DNA of 64,000 bases, taken from positions 1,082,499 to 1,146,498 of the forward strand of contig NZ_JTDB02000001.1 of assembly GCF_000785435.2 (NCBI RefSeq). Reading direction: 5' to 3'. Origin of the DNA: Paraburkholderia sacchari (lineage in GTDB: Bacteria; Pseudomonadota; Gammaproteobacteria; Burkholderiales; Burkholderiaceae). Both the position numbers and the translations under genes were made by a program. Shown here piece after piece: positions 1 through 7,576 of the stretch (the stretch's first letter is position 1; the number at the start of each line of letters is the position of its first letter). The notes under the pieces are model-generated. The model searched no databases. It was not told where the DNA came from and saw only the letters and a program-made list of their open reading frames with translations.

Positions 1-109
1 CGCGCGCGCCTGCGTGGACCGCGTGGAAAGCGCCGCGCTGCGCAAGCGGCTCACACAACTGATGCTCGCGCGTGTGCCTGGCGGCGAGCATCTGCGGGGG
101 CTCGCATGA
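1..109 (+). CDS. sufD: SufD-like Fe-S assembly protein, C-terminal end (partial)
   Basis: Only the last 35 codons are inside the window, ending in HLRGLA and a TGA at 107-109. That stop overlaps the sufS ATG at 106 in an ATGA junction, so the two are translationally coupled. In SUF operons the gene directly before sufS is normally sufD, the SufBC2D scaffold subunit, and SufD proteins commonly end with a helix of this type (ALRKRLTQLMLARV). The assignment rests mainly on position. The 5' part lies outside the window. Confidence 0.6.
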   Translation, partial: ARACVDRVESAALRKRLTQLMLARVPGGEHLRGLA

Positions 110-1359
110 AACCGGTCGAACCAGTAAGGATTCCAGACGAAGAAACGGTGGCGCGCTGGCGGCGCGATTTTCCGATTCTGCGCGAACGCGTGCACGGCCT
201 GCCGATCGTATATCTCGACAACGGCGCGACCACGCAAAAGCCCGAGTCTGTGATCGCGGCGGAGCGTGCGTATTACGAGCAGACGAACGCGAACGTGCAT
301 CGCGGCGTGCACCTGCTTTCGCAGCGCGCCACCGATGCCTACGAAGGCGCACGCCTGCGCATCGCGCGGTTCATCCATGCGGCGCGCGCCGAAGAGATCG
401 TGTACGTGCGCGGCACAACCGAGGCGATCAATCTCGTGGCGCAGAGCTATGTCCGGCCCCGCGTGAAGCCCGGCGACGAGATTCTCATCAGCGCGATGGA
501 GCATCACTCGAATATTGTGCCGTGGCAGATGGTCTGTGCGCAGTCTGGCGCTACGCTCAAGGTCGTGCCCATCGACGACACCGGCACGCTCGATATCGAC
601 GCGTGGGAGCGGATGCTGAACCCGCGCACGCGCATGGCCGCGATCACGCACGCATCGAACGCGCTCGGCACCATCAATCCCATCGCGCGGCTGATCGAAC
701 TCGCACACGCGCGCGGCGTGCCGGTGCTGATCGACGGCGCGCAGGCGATCGCGCATTTGCCGGTCGACGTCGCCGCGCTCGATTGCGATTTTTATGCGTT
801 TTCCGGGCATAAGGTCTACGGGCCGACCGGCATCGGCGCGCTCTACGCAAAGGCCGGCCTGCTCGAAGCGATGCCGCCGTGGCAGGGCGGCGGCGACATG
901 ATCCGCAGCGTGACTTTTGAAAAGACCGAATACAACACGATTCCGTGGCGCTTCGAGGCCGGCACGCCGAATATCGCGGGCGCGGTTGCGCTGGCGGCGG
1001 CGCTTGATTACGTGAGTGCGATCGGCGTGGAAGTCGCGGGTGCGCATGAGGCCGAGCTGCTCGCTTACGCGAGCGACGCGTTGCGTGAGGTGCCGAATCT
1101 GCGAATGATTGGAACCGCGAAGGAGAAAGTGGGCATCGTGTCGTTCGTGATGGCGCACGCGCACGCCCACGATATCGGCACGATTCTGGACCAGGGCGGC
1201 GTGGCGGTGCGCACCGGCCATCATTGCGCGATGCCGGTGATGGCGCGCTATGGCGTGCCAGCGACGGTGCGCGCATCGTTCGCGCTCTACAACACGCGCG
1301 CCGACGTGGATGCGCTCGTCGCGGGCCTTGCGCGCGTGCAGGAGATGTTTCCGCTATGA
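106..1359 (+). CDS. sufS: SufS-type group II cysteine desulfurase
   Basis: 417 residues, normal for the family. The PLP-binding lysine sits in FSGHKVYGPTG, the catalytic cysteine in RTGHHCAMPVM near the C-terminus, and AMEHHSNIVPW is the usual conserved block. It removes sulfur from L-cysteine as a persulfide for Fe-S cluster building. The ATG overlaps the sufD stop, and its own TGA (1357-1359) overlaps the next ATG (1356). The enzyme is therefore made together with its neighbours, and the sulfur acceptor is most likely the SufU encoded next. Confidence 0.95.
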   Translation: MKPVEPVRIPDEETVARWRRDFPILRERVHGLPIVYLDNGATTQKPESVIAAERAYYEQTNANVHRGVHLLSQRATDAYEGARLRIARFIHAARAEEIVYVRGTTEAINLVAQSYVRPRVKPGDEILISAMEHHSNIVPWQMVCAQSGATLKVVPIDDTGTLDIDAWERMLNPRTRMAAITHASNALGTINPIARLIELAHARGVPVLIDGAQAIAHLPVDVAALDCDFYAFSGHKVYGPTGIGALYAKAGLLEAMPPWQGGGDMIRSVTFEKTEYNTIPWRFEAGTPNIAGAVALAAALDYVSAIGVEVAGAHEAELLAYASDALREVPNLRMIGTAKEKVGIVSFVMAHAHAHDIGTILDQGGVAVRTGHHCAMPVMARYGVPATVRASFALYNTRADVDALVAGLARVQEMFPL

Positions 1360-1811
1360 GCGACCTTCGTGAGTTGTACCAGGAAACGATTTTCGACCAC
1401 TACCGGCGGCCGCGGAATTGCCATGCGCTGGCGGGTGCGAATCGCCGGGCCGAAGGATACAACCCGCTGTGCGGCGACCGCATCACGCTGTATCTGCGCG
1501 TCGAGGACGGCATCGTCAAGGATGTCGGCTTCGAGGGGGCGGGCTGCGCGATCGCGACCGCTTCTGCCTCGCTGATGACCGAGGCGCTCAAGGGCCGCAC
1601 GGAGGCCGAGGTCGACGCGCTGTTCGAGCGCTTTCACGCCATGGCGACAGCGCCCGCCGACCGGCCGCTCGATGACGAAACCGGGCTCGGCAAGCTCGCG
1701 GTGCTCGCTGGCGTGCGCGAGTTTCCGGCGCGCATCAAGTGCGCGACGCTCGCGTGGCACACATTGCGCGCCGCCTTGCGCGACGAAGGCGACACGGTAT
1801 CCACGGAATGA
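1356..1811 (+). CDS. sufU: SufU-type Fe-S assembly / sulfur-transfer protein
   Basis: 151 residues from the ATG coupled to sufS (MSDLRELYQETIFDHY). The conserved cysteines are in NPLCGDRI, GAGCAIATAS and RIKCATLAW. An insertion around GRTEAEVDALFERFH separates SufU from IscU. SufU proteins bind zinc and accept the persulfide from SufS, taking the role SufE has in E. coli. The longer open frame reaching back to 1224 only overlaps sufS and is not used. SufU is typical of Gram-positive bacteria, so its presence in a proteobacterial cluster is noteworthy. Confidence 0.9.
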   Translation: MSDLRELYQETIFDHYRRPRNCHALAGANRRAEGYNPLCGDRITLYLRVEDGIVKDVGFEGAGCAIATASASLMTEALKGRTEAEVDALFERFHAMATAPADRPLDDETGLGKLAVLAGVREFPARIKCATLAWHTLRAALRDEGDTVSTE

Positions 1812-1824
1812 CGCGAGGCGAACC

Positions 1825-2181
1825 ATGAAACCCACAGACGACTTGCCCGAGCGCGACGATGCGCAAGGCAGCGGCGGCGAATTTCGCGCGCGCGTGATCG
1901 ATGCGCTGCGCACGGTCTACGATCCCGAGATCCCGGTCAACATCTACGATCTGGGGCTCGTCTATGGGCTCGATGTCGACGACGAAACCGGCCAGGTGGC
2001 GATCCGCATGACGTTGACCGCGCCGGGTTGCCCCGTTGCGCAAACCTTTCCGTCGATCGTGGAGGACAGTGTGCTGGACGTGGCGGGAGCGAGCGCGGTA
2101 CGGGTCGAACTGGTGTGGGATCCGCCGTGGACGCGAGCGCGCATGTCCGACGCGGCGCGTCTGGAATTGGGGATGCTTTGA
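1825..2181 (+). CDS. SufT-like DUF59/MIP18-family Fe-S assembly factor
   Basis: 118 residues from ATG 1825, 13 bp after sufU. The family signature VYDPEIPVNIYDLGLVY and the block TLTAPGCPVAQTFP, with its cysteine, are both present. DUF59 proteins of SUF operons (SufT) help mature Fe-S proteins. The family also includes PaaD-type proteins, but the position between sufU and a Rieske ferredoxin points to the SUF role. The track-length frame that starts upstream is not used, because the ATG lies between genes and follows a purine-rich stretch. Confidence 0.85.
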   Translation: MKPTDDLPERDDAQGSGGEFRARVIDALRTVYDPEIPVNIYDLGLVYGLDVDDETGQVAIRMTLTAPGCPVAQTFPSIVEDSVLDVAGASAVRVELVWDPPWTRARMSDAARLELGML

Positions 2182-2182
2182 T

Positions 2183-2515
2183 ATGGCCGACTGGGTCGAC
2201 GTGGCGCCTTGCGCCGAATTTCCGCCGGGTGCGGTGCGCAGCGTGAATGTCGAGGGCGCGCAGGTCGCGGTGTTCAATCTCGACGGAACCTGCTACGCGA
2301 TCGAAGACGTTTGCACGCACGATGGCGGGGCGCTGACCGGCGGGGCGGTGGAGGGCGACGAGGTGATCTGCCCACGGCATGGCGCGCGCTTTTGCATTAG
2401 AACCGGCAAGGTTCTGGCGCCGCCGGCCTATGAGGATGTTGCGGTATTCGCGGTGCGCGTGGAGGGCGGCGTGGTCCAGGTGCGGGATACGCGGTGGGAT
2501 GAGAGCGGGTTTTGA
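2183..2515 (+). CDS. Rieske [2Fe-2S] ferredoxin
   Basis: 110 residues. The two Rieske ligand boxes are CTHDGG and CPRHGARF (C-x-H then C-x2-H), spaced as in NirD/BphA3-like soluble ferredoxins. No signal peptide or membrane helix is visible, so it is a cytoplasmic electron carrier. ATG 2183 follows the preceding stop by one base, making it the last gene of the SUF operon. A Rieske protein closing a SUF operon could supply electrons for cluster assembly; that role is inferred from position only. Confidence 0.9.
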   Translation: MADWVDVAPCAEFPPGAVRSVNVEGAQVAVFNLDGTCYAIEDVCTHDGGALTGGAVEGDEVICPRHGARFCIRTGKVLAPPAYEDVAVFAVRVEGGVVQVRDTRWDESGF

Positions 2516-2651
2516 GCCGCCGCCGCGAGTGCGGTCGCAGTTTCCACCGCAGTTTCCACCTTAAGCGCTCGCCTCGAACACCTTGCTGTATTGCACGCTG
2601 GCCACCGGCACGGTGCCGCGCAATACAGAGTTCTTGCATGGGCGAGCCCCC

Positions 2652-3575
2652 TCAAAAAATCGACTGTCCCGTCCGCGTGGTCAACCACTCCAGCGACTTC
2701 ACCCCCGCGAGCGAATTACCGTTCGCATCGAGACCCGGCGACCAGACGCACACGGCCATCTCCCCCGGCAGCACGGCAACGATGCCGCCGCCCACGCCGC
2801 TTTTCGCCGGCAGCCCCACGCGATAGACAAAGTCGCCCGCGGCGTCATAGGTGCCGCAGGTCAGCATCAGCGCCGAAAGACGCTTGGCGGAACTCGCGTC
2901 GAGGATGCGTTCGCCCGAGACCGGCGCGACGCCGCCGTTGGCGAGAAAGAGCGCGGCGGTGGCAAGCTCCACGCAGTTCATCTCGATTGCGCACTGGCGG
3001 CAATACGCTTCGATCACCGTCTCCGGCGGCATCTGCATATTGCCGAAGCTCGCCATGAAATGCGCCATCGCGCGGTTGCGCTCGGCATGCTGGAGTTCGG
3101 AACTCGCGACGCGAAGGTCGTAATCGAGATCGGCGGCGCCCGTCAACCGGCGCACGAATTGCACCAACGCCGTTTCCGCGCCCACGAAGCGGCGGCACAG
3201 CACATCGGTGACCACGAGCGCGCCCGCGTTGATGAACGGATTGCGCGGCTTGCCGCGCTCGGTCTCCAGCTGGACGAGCGAATTGAACGCATTGCCCGAG
3301 GGCTCGCGGCCGACGCGGTCCCAGAGCGCGTCGCCGAGCAGCTGGAACGCGAGCGTGCAGGCAAACAGCTTGGAGATGCTCTGGATGGAGAAGCGCTCGT
3401 GCGCGTCGCCGATTGCATACACCGTGCCGTCGAGCGCGACAATCGCCATGCCGAACCGCTCGGCGGGCACTCTGGCGAGTTCGGGAATGTAGTCGGCGAC
3501 CCGGCCGGCGGTGCGCAATGGCGCGATGTCGCGATAGATCTGTTCGAGGATCGCTTGATAGTCCGGCTTGTCCAT
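2652..3575 (-). CDS. glsA: Glutaminase (GlsA family)
   Basis: 307 residues starting MDKPDYQAILEQIY. The serine-lysine catalytic motif is in FSIQSISKLF (about residues 62-71), followed by the family block NPFINAGALVVTD. It hydrolyses L-glutamine to glutamate and ammonia in the cytoplasm. The open frame extends 134 codons further upstream, but that part overlaps the next gene in another frame and lacks family sequence. It is transcribed alone. The 136-bp gap to the SUF operon, which converges on it, holds no clear feature. Confidence 0.95.
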   Translation of the reverse strand: MDKPDYQAILEQIYRDIAPLRTAGRVADYIPELARVPAERFGMAIVALDGTVYAIGDAHERFSIQSISKLFACTLAFQLLGDALWDRVGREPSGNAFNSLVQLETERGKPRNPFINAGALVVTDVLCRRFVGAETALVQFVRRLTGAADLDYDLRVASSELQHAERNRAMAHFMASFGNMQMPPETVIEAYCRQCAIEMNCVELATAALFLANGGVAPVSGERILDASSAKRLSALMLTCGTYDAAGDFVYRVGLPAKSGVGGGIVAVLPGEMAVCVWSPGLDANGNSLAGVKSLEWLTTRTGQSIF

Positions 3576-3649
3576 TGACCGATGATGCGTGTGAGCAGGG
3601 AACGCGATGATAGCGCACGGCGTCGGCGGTTTGCGTGTCCGGTTCGTCG

Positions 3650-4297
3650 TCAGGCGTCGCCCTTCATCTCGCGCAAGTGCTTGTACACCGTCGCGCGCCC
3701 CATGCCCAGCACCTTCGCCACATAGTTCGCCGAGCTCTTGCCCTTGAATGCGCCTTCGGCATACAGCGCCTCCACCAGCTCGCGCCGGTGCTCGCGCGTG
3801 AGCGAGTTGAGCGCCACCTGGCGCTCGCGCAGCCAGCCGTGCAGGAAGGTGTTGATGCGCTCCTGCCAGTCGTCCTTGAACAGCTCCTCGGGCTGCGCGA
3901 TCACGCCCGAGCCGCGCAGGAACAGGTCGAGCGTCGCGTGCATGTCGTCGAACGCGGCGATGTTGAAGTTGATGCACATGACGCCCATGGCGTGCCCGGC
4001 GTCGTCGAACAGCGCCGTGCTCACGCAGCGCATGCGCCGGCCGTCCCAGTTCACTTTTTCGTAGGGGCCCAGCAGCTTGTTGCGCGTGGTTTCCTCGACG
4101 TCCTCGAGCGCCGAGTCGTCGCCGATCTCGCGCTTCGAGAGGTTGTTCGACAGGTACGCCACGGTTTGATCCGCGAGATCGTGGATCACCACTTCGGCGA
4201 ACGGAAAGAACAGCGTCGTGATGCTGTCCGCCACGTGCGCGTAGCGTTCGAGCAGCCGCTCGCGCGGCGTCTTCGGCGAGGCGGGTGGCTTCTTCAT
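3650..4297 (-). CDS. YheO/DauR-type transcriptional regulator (PAS-like + HTH)
   Basis: 215 residues. The N-terminal YheO PAS-like domain covers about residues 15-125 (YAHVADSITTLFFPFAEVVIHDL). The C-terminal HTH has GKSSANYVAKVLGMGRATVYKHL at about 190-212. In Pseudomonas the DauR member of this family represses the D-arginine operon dauBA until D-arginine is present. Here its ATG overlaps the stop of the cyclodeaminase-like gene (ATGA at 4294-4297), so it lies second in a two-gene operon, opposite in order to many regulators. A role in D-amino-acid sensing is inferred from this context. Confidence 0.85.
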   Translation of the reverse strand: MKKPPASPKTPRERLLERYAHVADSITTLFFPFAEVVIHDLADQTVAYLSNNLSKREIGDDSALEDVEETTRNKLLGPYEKVNWDGRRMRCVSTALFDDAGHAMGVMCINFNIAAFDDMHATLDLFLRGSGVIAQPEELFKDDWQERINTFLHGWLRERQVALNSLTREHRRELVEALYAEGAFKGKSSANYVAKVLGMGRATVYKHLREMKGDA

Positions 4298-5298
4298 GAG
4301 CGAGCCGCTCCGCGCAGATGCGTGTAAAGCGCGTAGGCGATCGCGATGTCTTCGAGGCCGAGGCCGATCGAGCGGAAGAACACGTGGCGCGCGTAGTCCG
4401 GGCGCGGGCAGGCGTCGTTCGCGAGCTCGGCGAGGTCGCCCACGATCGCGTCCGGCGACCAGCCGTGCTCGCGCGCGGCCAGCACCATTTCCCCGGCGCT
4501 CGATGGCGTGGTGCGGCGGTAGTCGCAATACACGTCGAGCGCGGGCAGCGCGGCCGGATCGATTTCGTGCGCCTGCGCGACGTTGGTGCTGATCGAGGTG
4601 ACGAGCGCGGGCTTCGTGAGCGCGTCGAGCGCGAGCACCGGCTTGCCCGAGGAGGTGCAGAGCATCACGACGTCGGCGTCCTCGGCGCATTCGCGCGCCG
4701 TCGTGGCGAGGCTCACGCGGGTGTCGGCGGCGCGCACGGTCGCGGCGCGATCGCCGTCGCCGGCGAGCCCCGGAGCGTACACGCGAATGCTTTCCCAAGC
4801 GCGCAGCGGCGCGGCGTGGCGAATGTGCGCGAGCGCCACCGCGCCCGCGCCGATCACGGCGAGGCGGCGTGCGCCGCGCGGCGCGAGCTGGTCGATGGCG
4901 AGCGCCGTCGTGCCCGCCGTGCGCTCGGTCGTGAGCAGCGCGGCGTCGCACCACATCAGCGGCTGGCCGGACTGCATCGACATCAGCGCGGTCCAGGCCG
5001 TGACGATGGGCTTGGCCCCCTGAGTCCCCGCGATATACGGCGAAAGCTTCGCGCCGAACACGCCCGCGCTGGACAGCACGCCAAGGTAGGTGATGAAGTC
5101 GCCCGCGTCCTGCGGAAACAGCGCGAGCGTCTGCGGCGGCTGGACGGCCTCGCCACGGCCGAGCGCGGCGAACATTTCAGCGAGCACGCCGCGCACGTCG
5201 AGGGCGGGCAGCGCGGCGCGCACCTGCTCGGCGTCGGCGACGAACGGTGCCAAAGACGGCGCGGCAGCGCTCGCGCAGGAAAGGGACGTATCGGACAT
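4294..5298 (-). CDS. Ornithine cyclodeaminase/mu-crystallin family protein (DauB-like)
   Basis: 334 residues from ATG 5298, preferred because GGAG lies about 6 bases before it. In-frame ATGs at 5310 and 5328 are alternatives. A Rossmann nucleotide site is seen in RRLAVIGAGAVALAHIRHA, followed by the family region ADVVMLCTSSGKPVL. Members include ornithine cyclodeaminase, alanine dehydrogenase of archaea, and DauB, the NAD(P)H-dependent reductase that turns the imino/keto product of DauA into L-arginine. With the DauR-like gene behind it and a DauA-like oxidase nearby, the DauB role fits best. The substrate is not proven. Confidence 0.8.
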   Translation of the reverse strand: MSDTSLSCASAAAPSLAPFVADAEQVRAALPALDVRGVLAEMFAALGRGEAVQPPQTLALFPQDAGDFITYLGVLSSAGVFGAKLSPYIAGTQGAKPIVTAWTALMSMQSGQPLMWCDAALLTTERTAGTTALAIDQLAPRGARRLAVIGAGAVALAHIRHAAPLRAWESIRVYAPGLAGDGDRAATVRAADTRVSLATTARECAEDADVVMLCTSSGKPVLALDALTKPALVTSISTNVAQAHEIDPAALPALDVYCDYRRTTPSSAGEMVLAAREHGWSPDAIVGDLAELANDACPRPDYARHVFFRSIGLGLEDIAIAYALYTHLRGAARS

Positions 5299-5311
5299 GC
5301 TGTGCTCCATG

Positions 5312-5356
5312 TAGACATTTTTGTCCATTCTAGACTTTATTTTTATTTTTCGTCTA
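5312..5356. promoter_or_regulatory. AT-rich divergent control region with TAGAC/GTCTA half-sites
   Basis: The gap between the dauB-like gene and the binding-protein gene is markedly AT-rich for this genome. TAGAC occurs at 5312-5316 and 5331-5335, and GTCTA at 5352-5356. GACA-TTTT-TGTC at 5314-5325 is a perfect small dyad. Such clustered half-sites between divergent genes suit an operator for the DauR-like regulator. No footprint or consensus for this family is used here, so the assignment is an inference. Confidence 0.4.
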
Positions 5357-5415
5357 TATTTGCATCGTGGCGCGGGACTTCTTCACGAACGGCGCCGCCC
5401 GACCTCTTAACGACT

Positions 5416-6255
5416 ATGGTGACGACGATGAACACGAAGATGATTCGCTACGCGCGAGCGGTCCGCCTTGCGGGCCTGGCCGGTTTGCTGGGCGCGGGGC
5501 TCGGCATGACGGCGGGCGTGGCGCATGCACAGAGCGCGCAGGGCGCGCAAACCTTGCGCTTCGGCGTGGAGGCGTCCTATCCGCCGTTCGAGAGCAAGAC
5601 GGCGTCGGGCGAGCTGCAGGGCTTCGACATCGACATCGGCAACGCGGTCTGCCAGCGTCTGCAGATGAAGTGCGTGTGGGTGGAGAACAGCTTCGACGGC
5701 CTGATCGCGGCGCTCGAGGCGCGCAAGTTCGACGCCATCAATTCGGCGATGAACATCACCGAGAAGCGGCGTCAGCAGATCGACTTCACGCCGGCCATCT
5801 ACGTGATGCCGATCCAGATGGTCGCGAAGCGCGGCTCGGGGCTGCAGCCCACGCCGGCGAGCCTCAAGGGCAAGCACATTGGCGTGCTGCAAGGGTCGAC
5901 GCAGGAAGACTACGTGCGCAAGCACTGGGCGCCCGAGGGTGTGTCGATCGTCACGTATGAGAACCAGGACCAGATTTTCGCGGATCTGGCCGCGGGACGT
6001 CTGGACGGCGCGGTCCAGGAAGTGCAGACTGCCACCGACGGTTTTCTGTCGAAGCCGCAAGGCAAGGACTTCGATTTCGCGGGCGCGCCGCTCAAGGACC
6101 CCGCCACGCTCGGCGAGGGCACCGGCTTCGGCATGCGCAAGACCGATGCGGCGCTCAAGGCGAAGGTGGTCGCGGCGCTCGACGCGTTGCGCAAGGACGG
6201 CACGCTCGCCAAACTGTCGATGAAGTACTTCGGCCGCGACATCATCGCGAAGTGA
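5416..6255 (+). CDS. Polar amino-acid ABC transporter substrate-binding protein
   Basis: 279 residues if ATG 5416 is used. ATG 5428 (MNTKMIRY), four codons later, has a GGTGA five bases upstream and may be the true start. A signal peptide ends near GVAHAQ. The mature protein shows the family-3 solute-binding pattern (LRFGVEASYPPFESK, GFDIDIGNAVCQRL, AINSAMNITEKRRQQIDFTPA) of the lysine/arginine/ornithine and cystine binders. It should capture a cationic or polar amino acid in the periplasm. No permease or ATPase gene lies next to it, so it must share a transporter encoded elsewhere. Confidence 0.9.
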   Translation: MVTTMNTKMIRYARAVRLAGLAGLLGAGLGMTAGVAHAQSAQGAQTLRFGVEASYPPFESKTASGELQGFDIDIGNAVCQRLQMKCVWVENSFDGLIAALEARKFDAINSAMNITEKRRQQIDFTPAIYVMPIQMVAKRGSGLQPTPASLKGKHIGVLQGSTQEDYVRKHWAPEGVSIVTYENQDQIFADLAAGRLDGAVQEVQTATDGFLSKPQGKDFDFAGAPLKDPATLGEGTGFGMRKTDAALKAKVVAALDALRKDGTLAKLSMKYFGRDIIAK

Positions 6256-6295
6256 TGCGCGCCGGAACCCCATCCATGACTTCCAGAGGAGCCGC

Positions 6296-7540
6296 ATGAG
6301 CAAGGACGCAATCGTGCTGGGCGCGGGCATCGTCGGCGTGAGCGTCGCGCTGCATCTGCAGGCGCGCGGCGTGCGCGTCACGCTGGTCGACCGGCGCGAG
6401 CCGGGCGAGGAAACGAGCTTCGGCAACGCGGGGTTGATCGAGGCGTCGTCGGTGGTGCCGTATGGTTTTCCGCGTGACTGGCGCATGCTGCTGCGGCTCA
6501 TGCGCAATGACTCGACGATGTTGCGCTACGACGTGCGCTCGCTGCCCGCGTACGCGCGCTGGCTCGCGACGTTCTGGCGCGAGTCGGCGCCGGCGCGGCT
6601 CGCGGGTGCCTCGCGCGATATGTTGCCGCTCATCGAGCGCAGCGTGGCAGAGCACGATGCGCTGATTGCAAGAACGGAGCTGCGCCCGCTCGTGCGCCCG
6701 GTCGGCTGGATCGAGGCGTATCGCTCACTCGCGCAGTTCGAGCGCGAGCGCGAGGACGCGCAGCGGGTGGCCGCGCAGCATGGGCTGCACATGGCGGCGC
6801 TCGACGCGGCGGGCTTGCGCGCGGCGGAGGCGTCGCTCGCCGAGGGCTATGCGGGCGGGCTGCACTGGATGGATCCGGCCAGCGTGGCCGACCCCGGCGC
6901 GCTCGTGAAAGGCTACGCGCAGTTGTTCCTGCGCGAAGGCGGCACGTTCGCGAAGGGCGATGCGCTCACGCTGCGCGCGCAGGGCAGCGGCTGGCAGGTG
7001 CAAACCGACGCTGGGCCGTTGTCGGCGGAACTGGCTGTCGTGGCGCTCGGGCCGTGGTCGGATCTCGTGACCGCGCCGCTTGGTTATCGCGTGCCGCTGC
7101 GCCCCAAGCGTGGCTATCACATGCATTACGCGAGCGAGGCGGCCGCGCCGCTCACGCGTCCCGTGGTGGATATCGAGGGCGGGTATGTGGTCGCGCCGAT
7201 GAAGCGCGGCCTGCGGCTCACCACCGGCGTGGAACTGGCCGAGCGCGGGCGTCCGCCCAACTACGCGCAGCTCGACGCGGCCGAGCGCGCGGCGCGGCCC
7301 ATGTTCGGGCTAGGCAAGCGGCTCGACGACGCGCCATGGATGGGCATGCGCCCGTGCACGCCCGATATGCGGCCGGTGCTCGGACCCGCGCCGCGCCATG
7401 CGGGGCTGTGGTTCGCGTTCGGGCACAACCACCACGGGCTCACGCTGGGGCCGGTGTCGGGGCGGCTCGTGGCGGAGCAGATCATGGGCGAGACGCCGTT
7501 TACCGATCCGAGGCCTTATTTGCCGAGTCGGTTCGCGTAG
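6296..7540 (+). CDS. FAD-dependent D-amino-acid dehydrogenase (DadA/DauA-like)
   Basis: 414 residues from ATG 6296 with GAGGAG just upstream. The N-terminal FAD-binding GxGxxG is in VLGAGIVGVSVALHL, followed by the DadA-type block EETSFGNAGLIEASSV. The C-terminal FAD region is HAGLWFAFGHNHHGLTLGP. It follows the binding protein by 40 bp and is probably co-transcribed. It should oxidise a D-amino acid to the imino/keto acid, passing electrons to the respiratory chain. With the DauB- and DauR-like genes it resembles the D-to-L arginine racemisation route of Pseudomonas. Confidence 0.85.
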   Translation: MSKDAIVLGAGIVGVSVALHLQARGVRVTLVDRREPGEETSFGNAGLIEASSVVPYGFPRDWRMLLRLMRNDSTMLRYDVRSLPAYARWLATFWRESAPARLAGASRDMLPLIERSVAEHDALIARTELRPLVRPVGWIEAYRSLAQFEREREDAQRVAAQHGLHMAALDAAGLRAAEASLAEGYAGGLHWMDPASVADPGALVKGYAQLFLREGGTFAKGDALTLRAQGSGWQVQTDAGPLSAELAVVALGPWSDLVTAPLGYRVPLRPKRGYHMHYASEAAAPLTRPVVDIEGGYVVAPMKRGLRLTTGVELAERGRPPNYAQLDAAERAARPMFGLGKRLDDAPWMGMRPCTPDMRPVLGPAPRHAGLWFAFGHNHHGLTLGPVSGRLVAEQIMGETPFTDPRPYLPSRFA

Positions 7541-7576
7541 CGCGGGCAACGCGGCCATGCGAACAACGCGGCAGGC

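Noticed and set aside
2516..2651. Repeated GCAGTTTCCACC after the Rieske gene
   Set aside because: Two short copies only, with no palindrome and no gene context; treated as chance.
4318..5415. N-terminal extension of the amino-acid-binding protein back to 4318
   Set aside because: The extension is antisense to the dauB-like gene, and the signal peptide begins only at 5416 or 5428.
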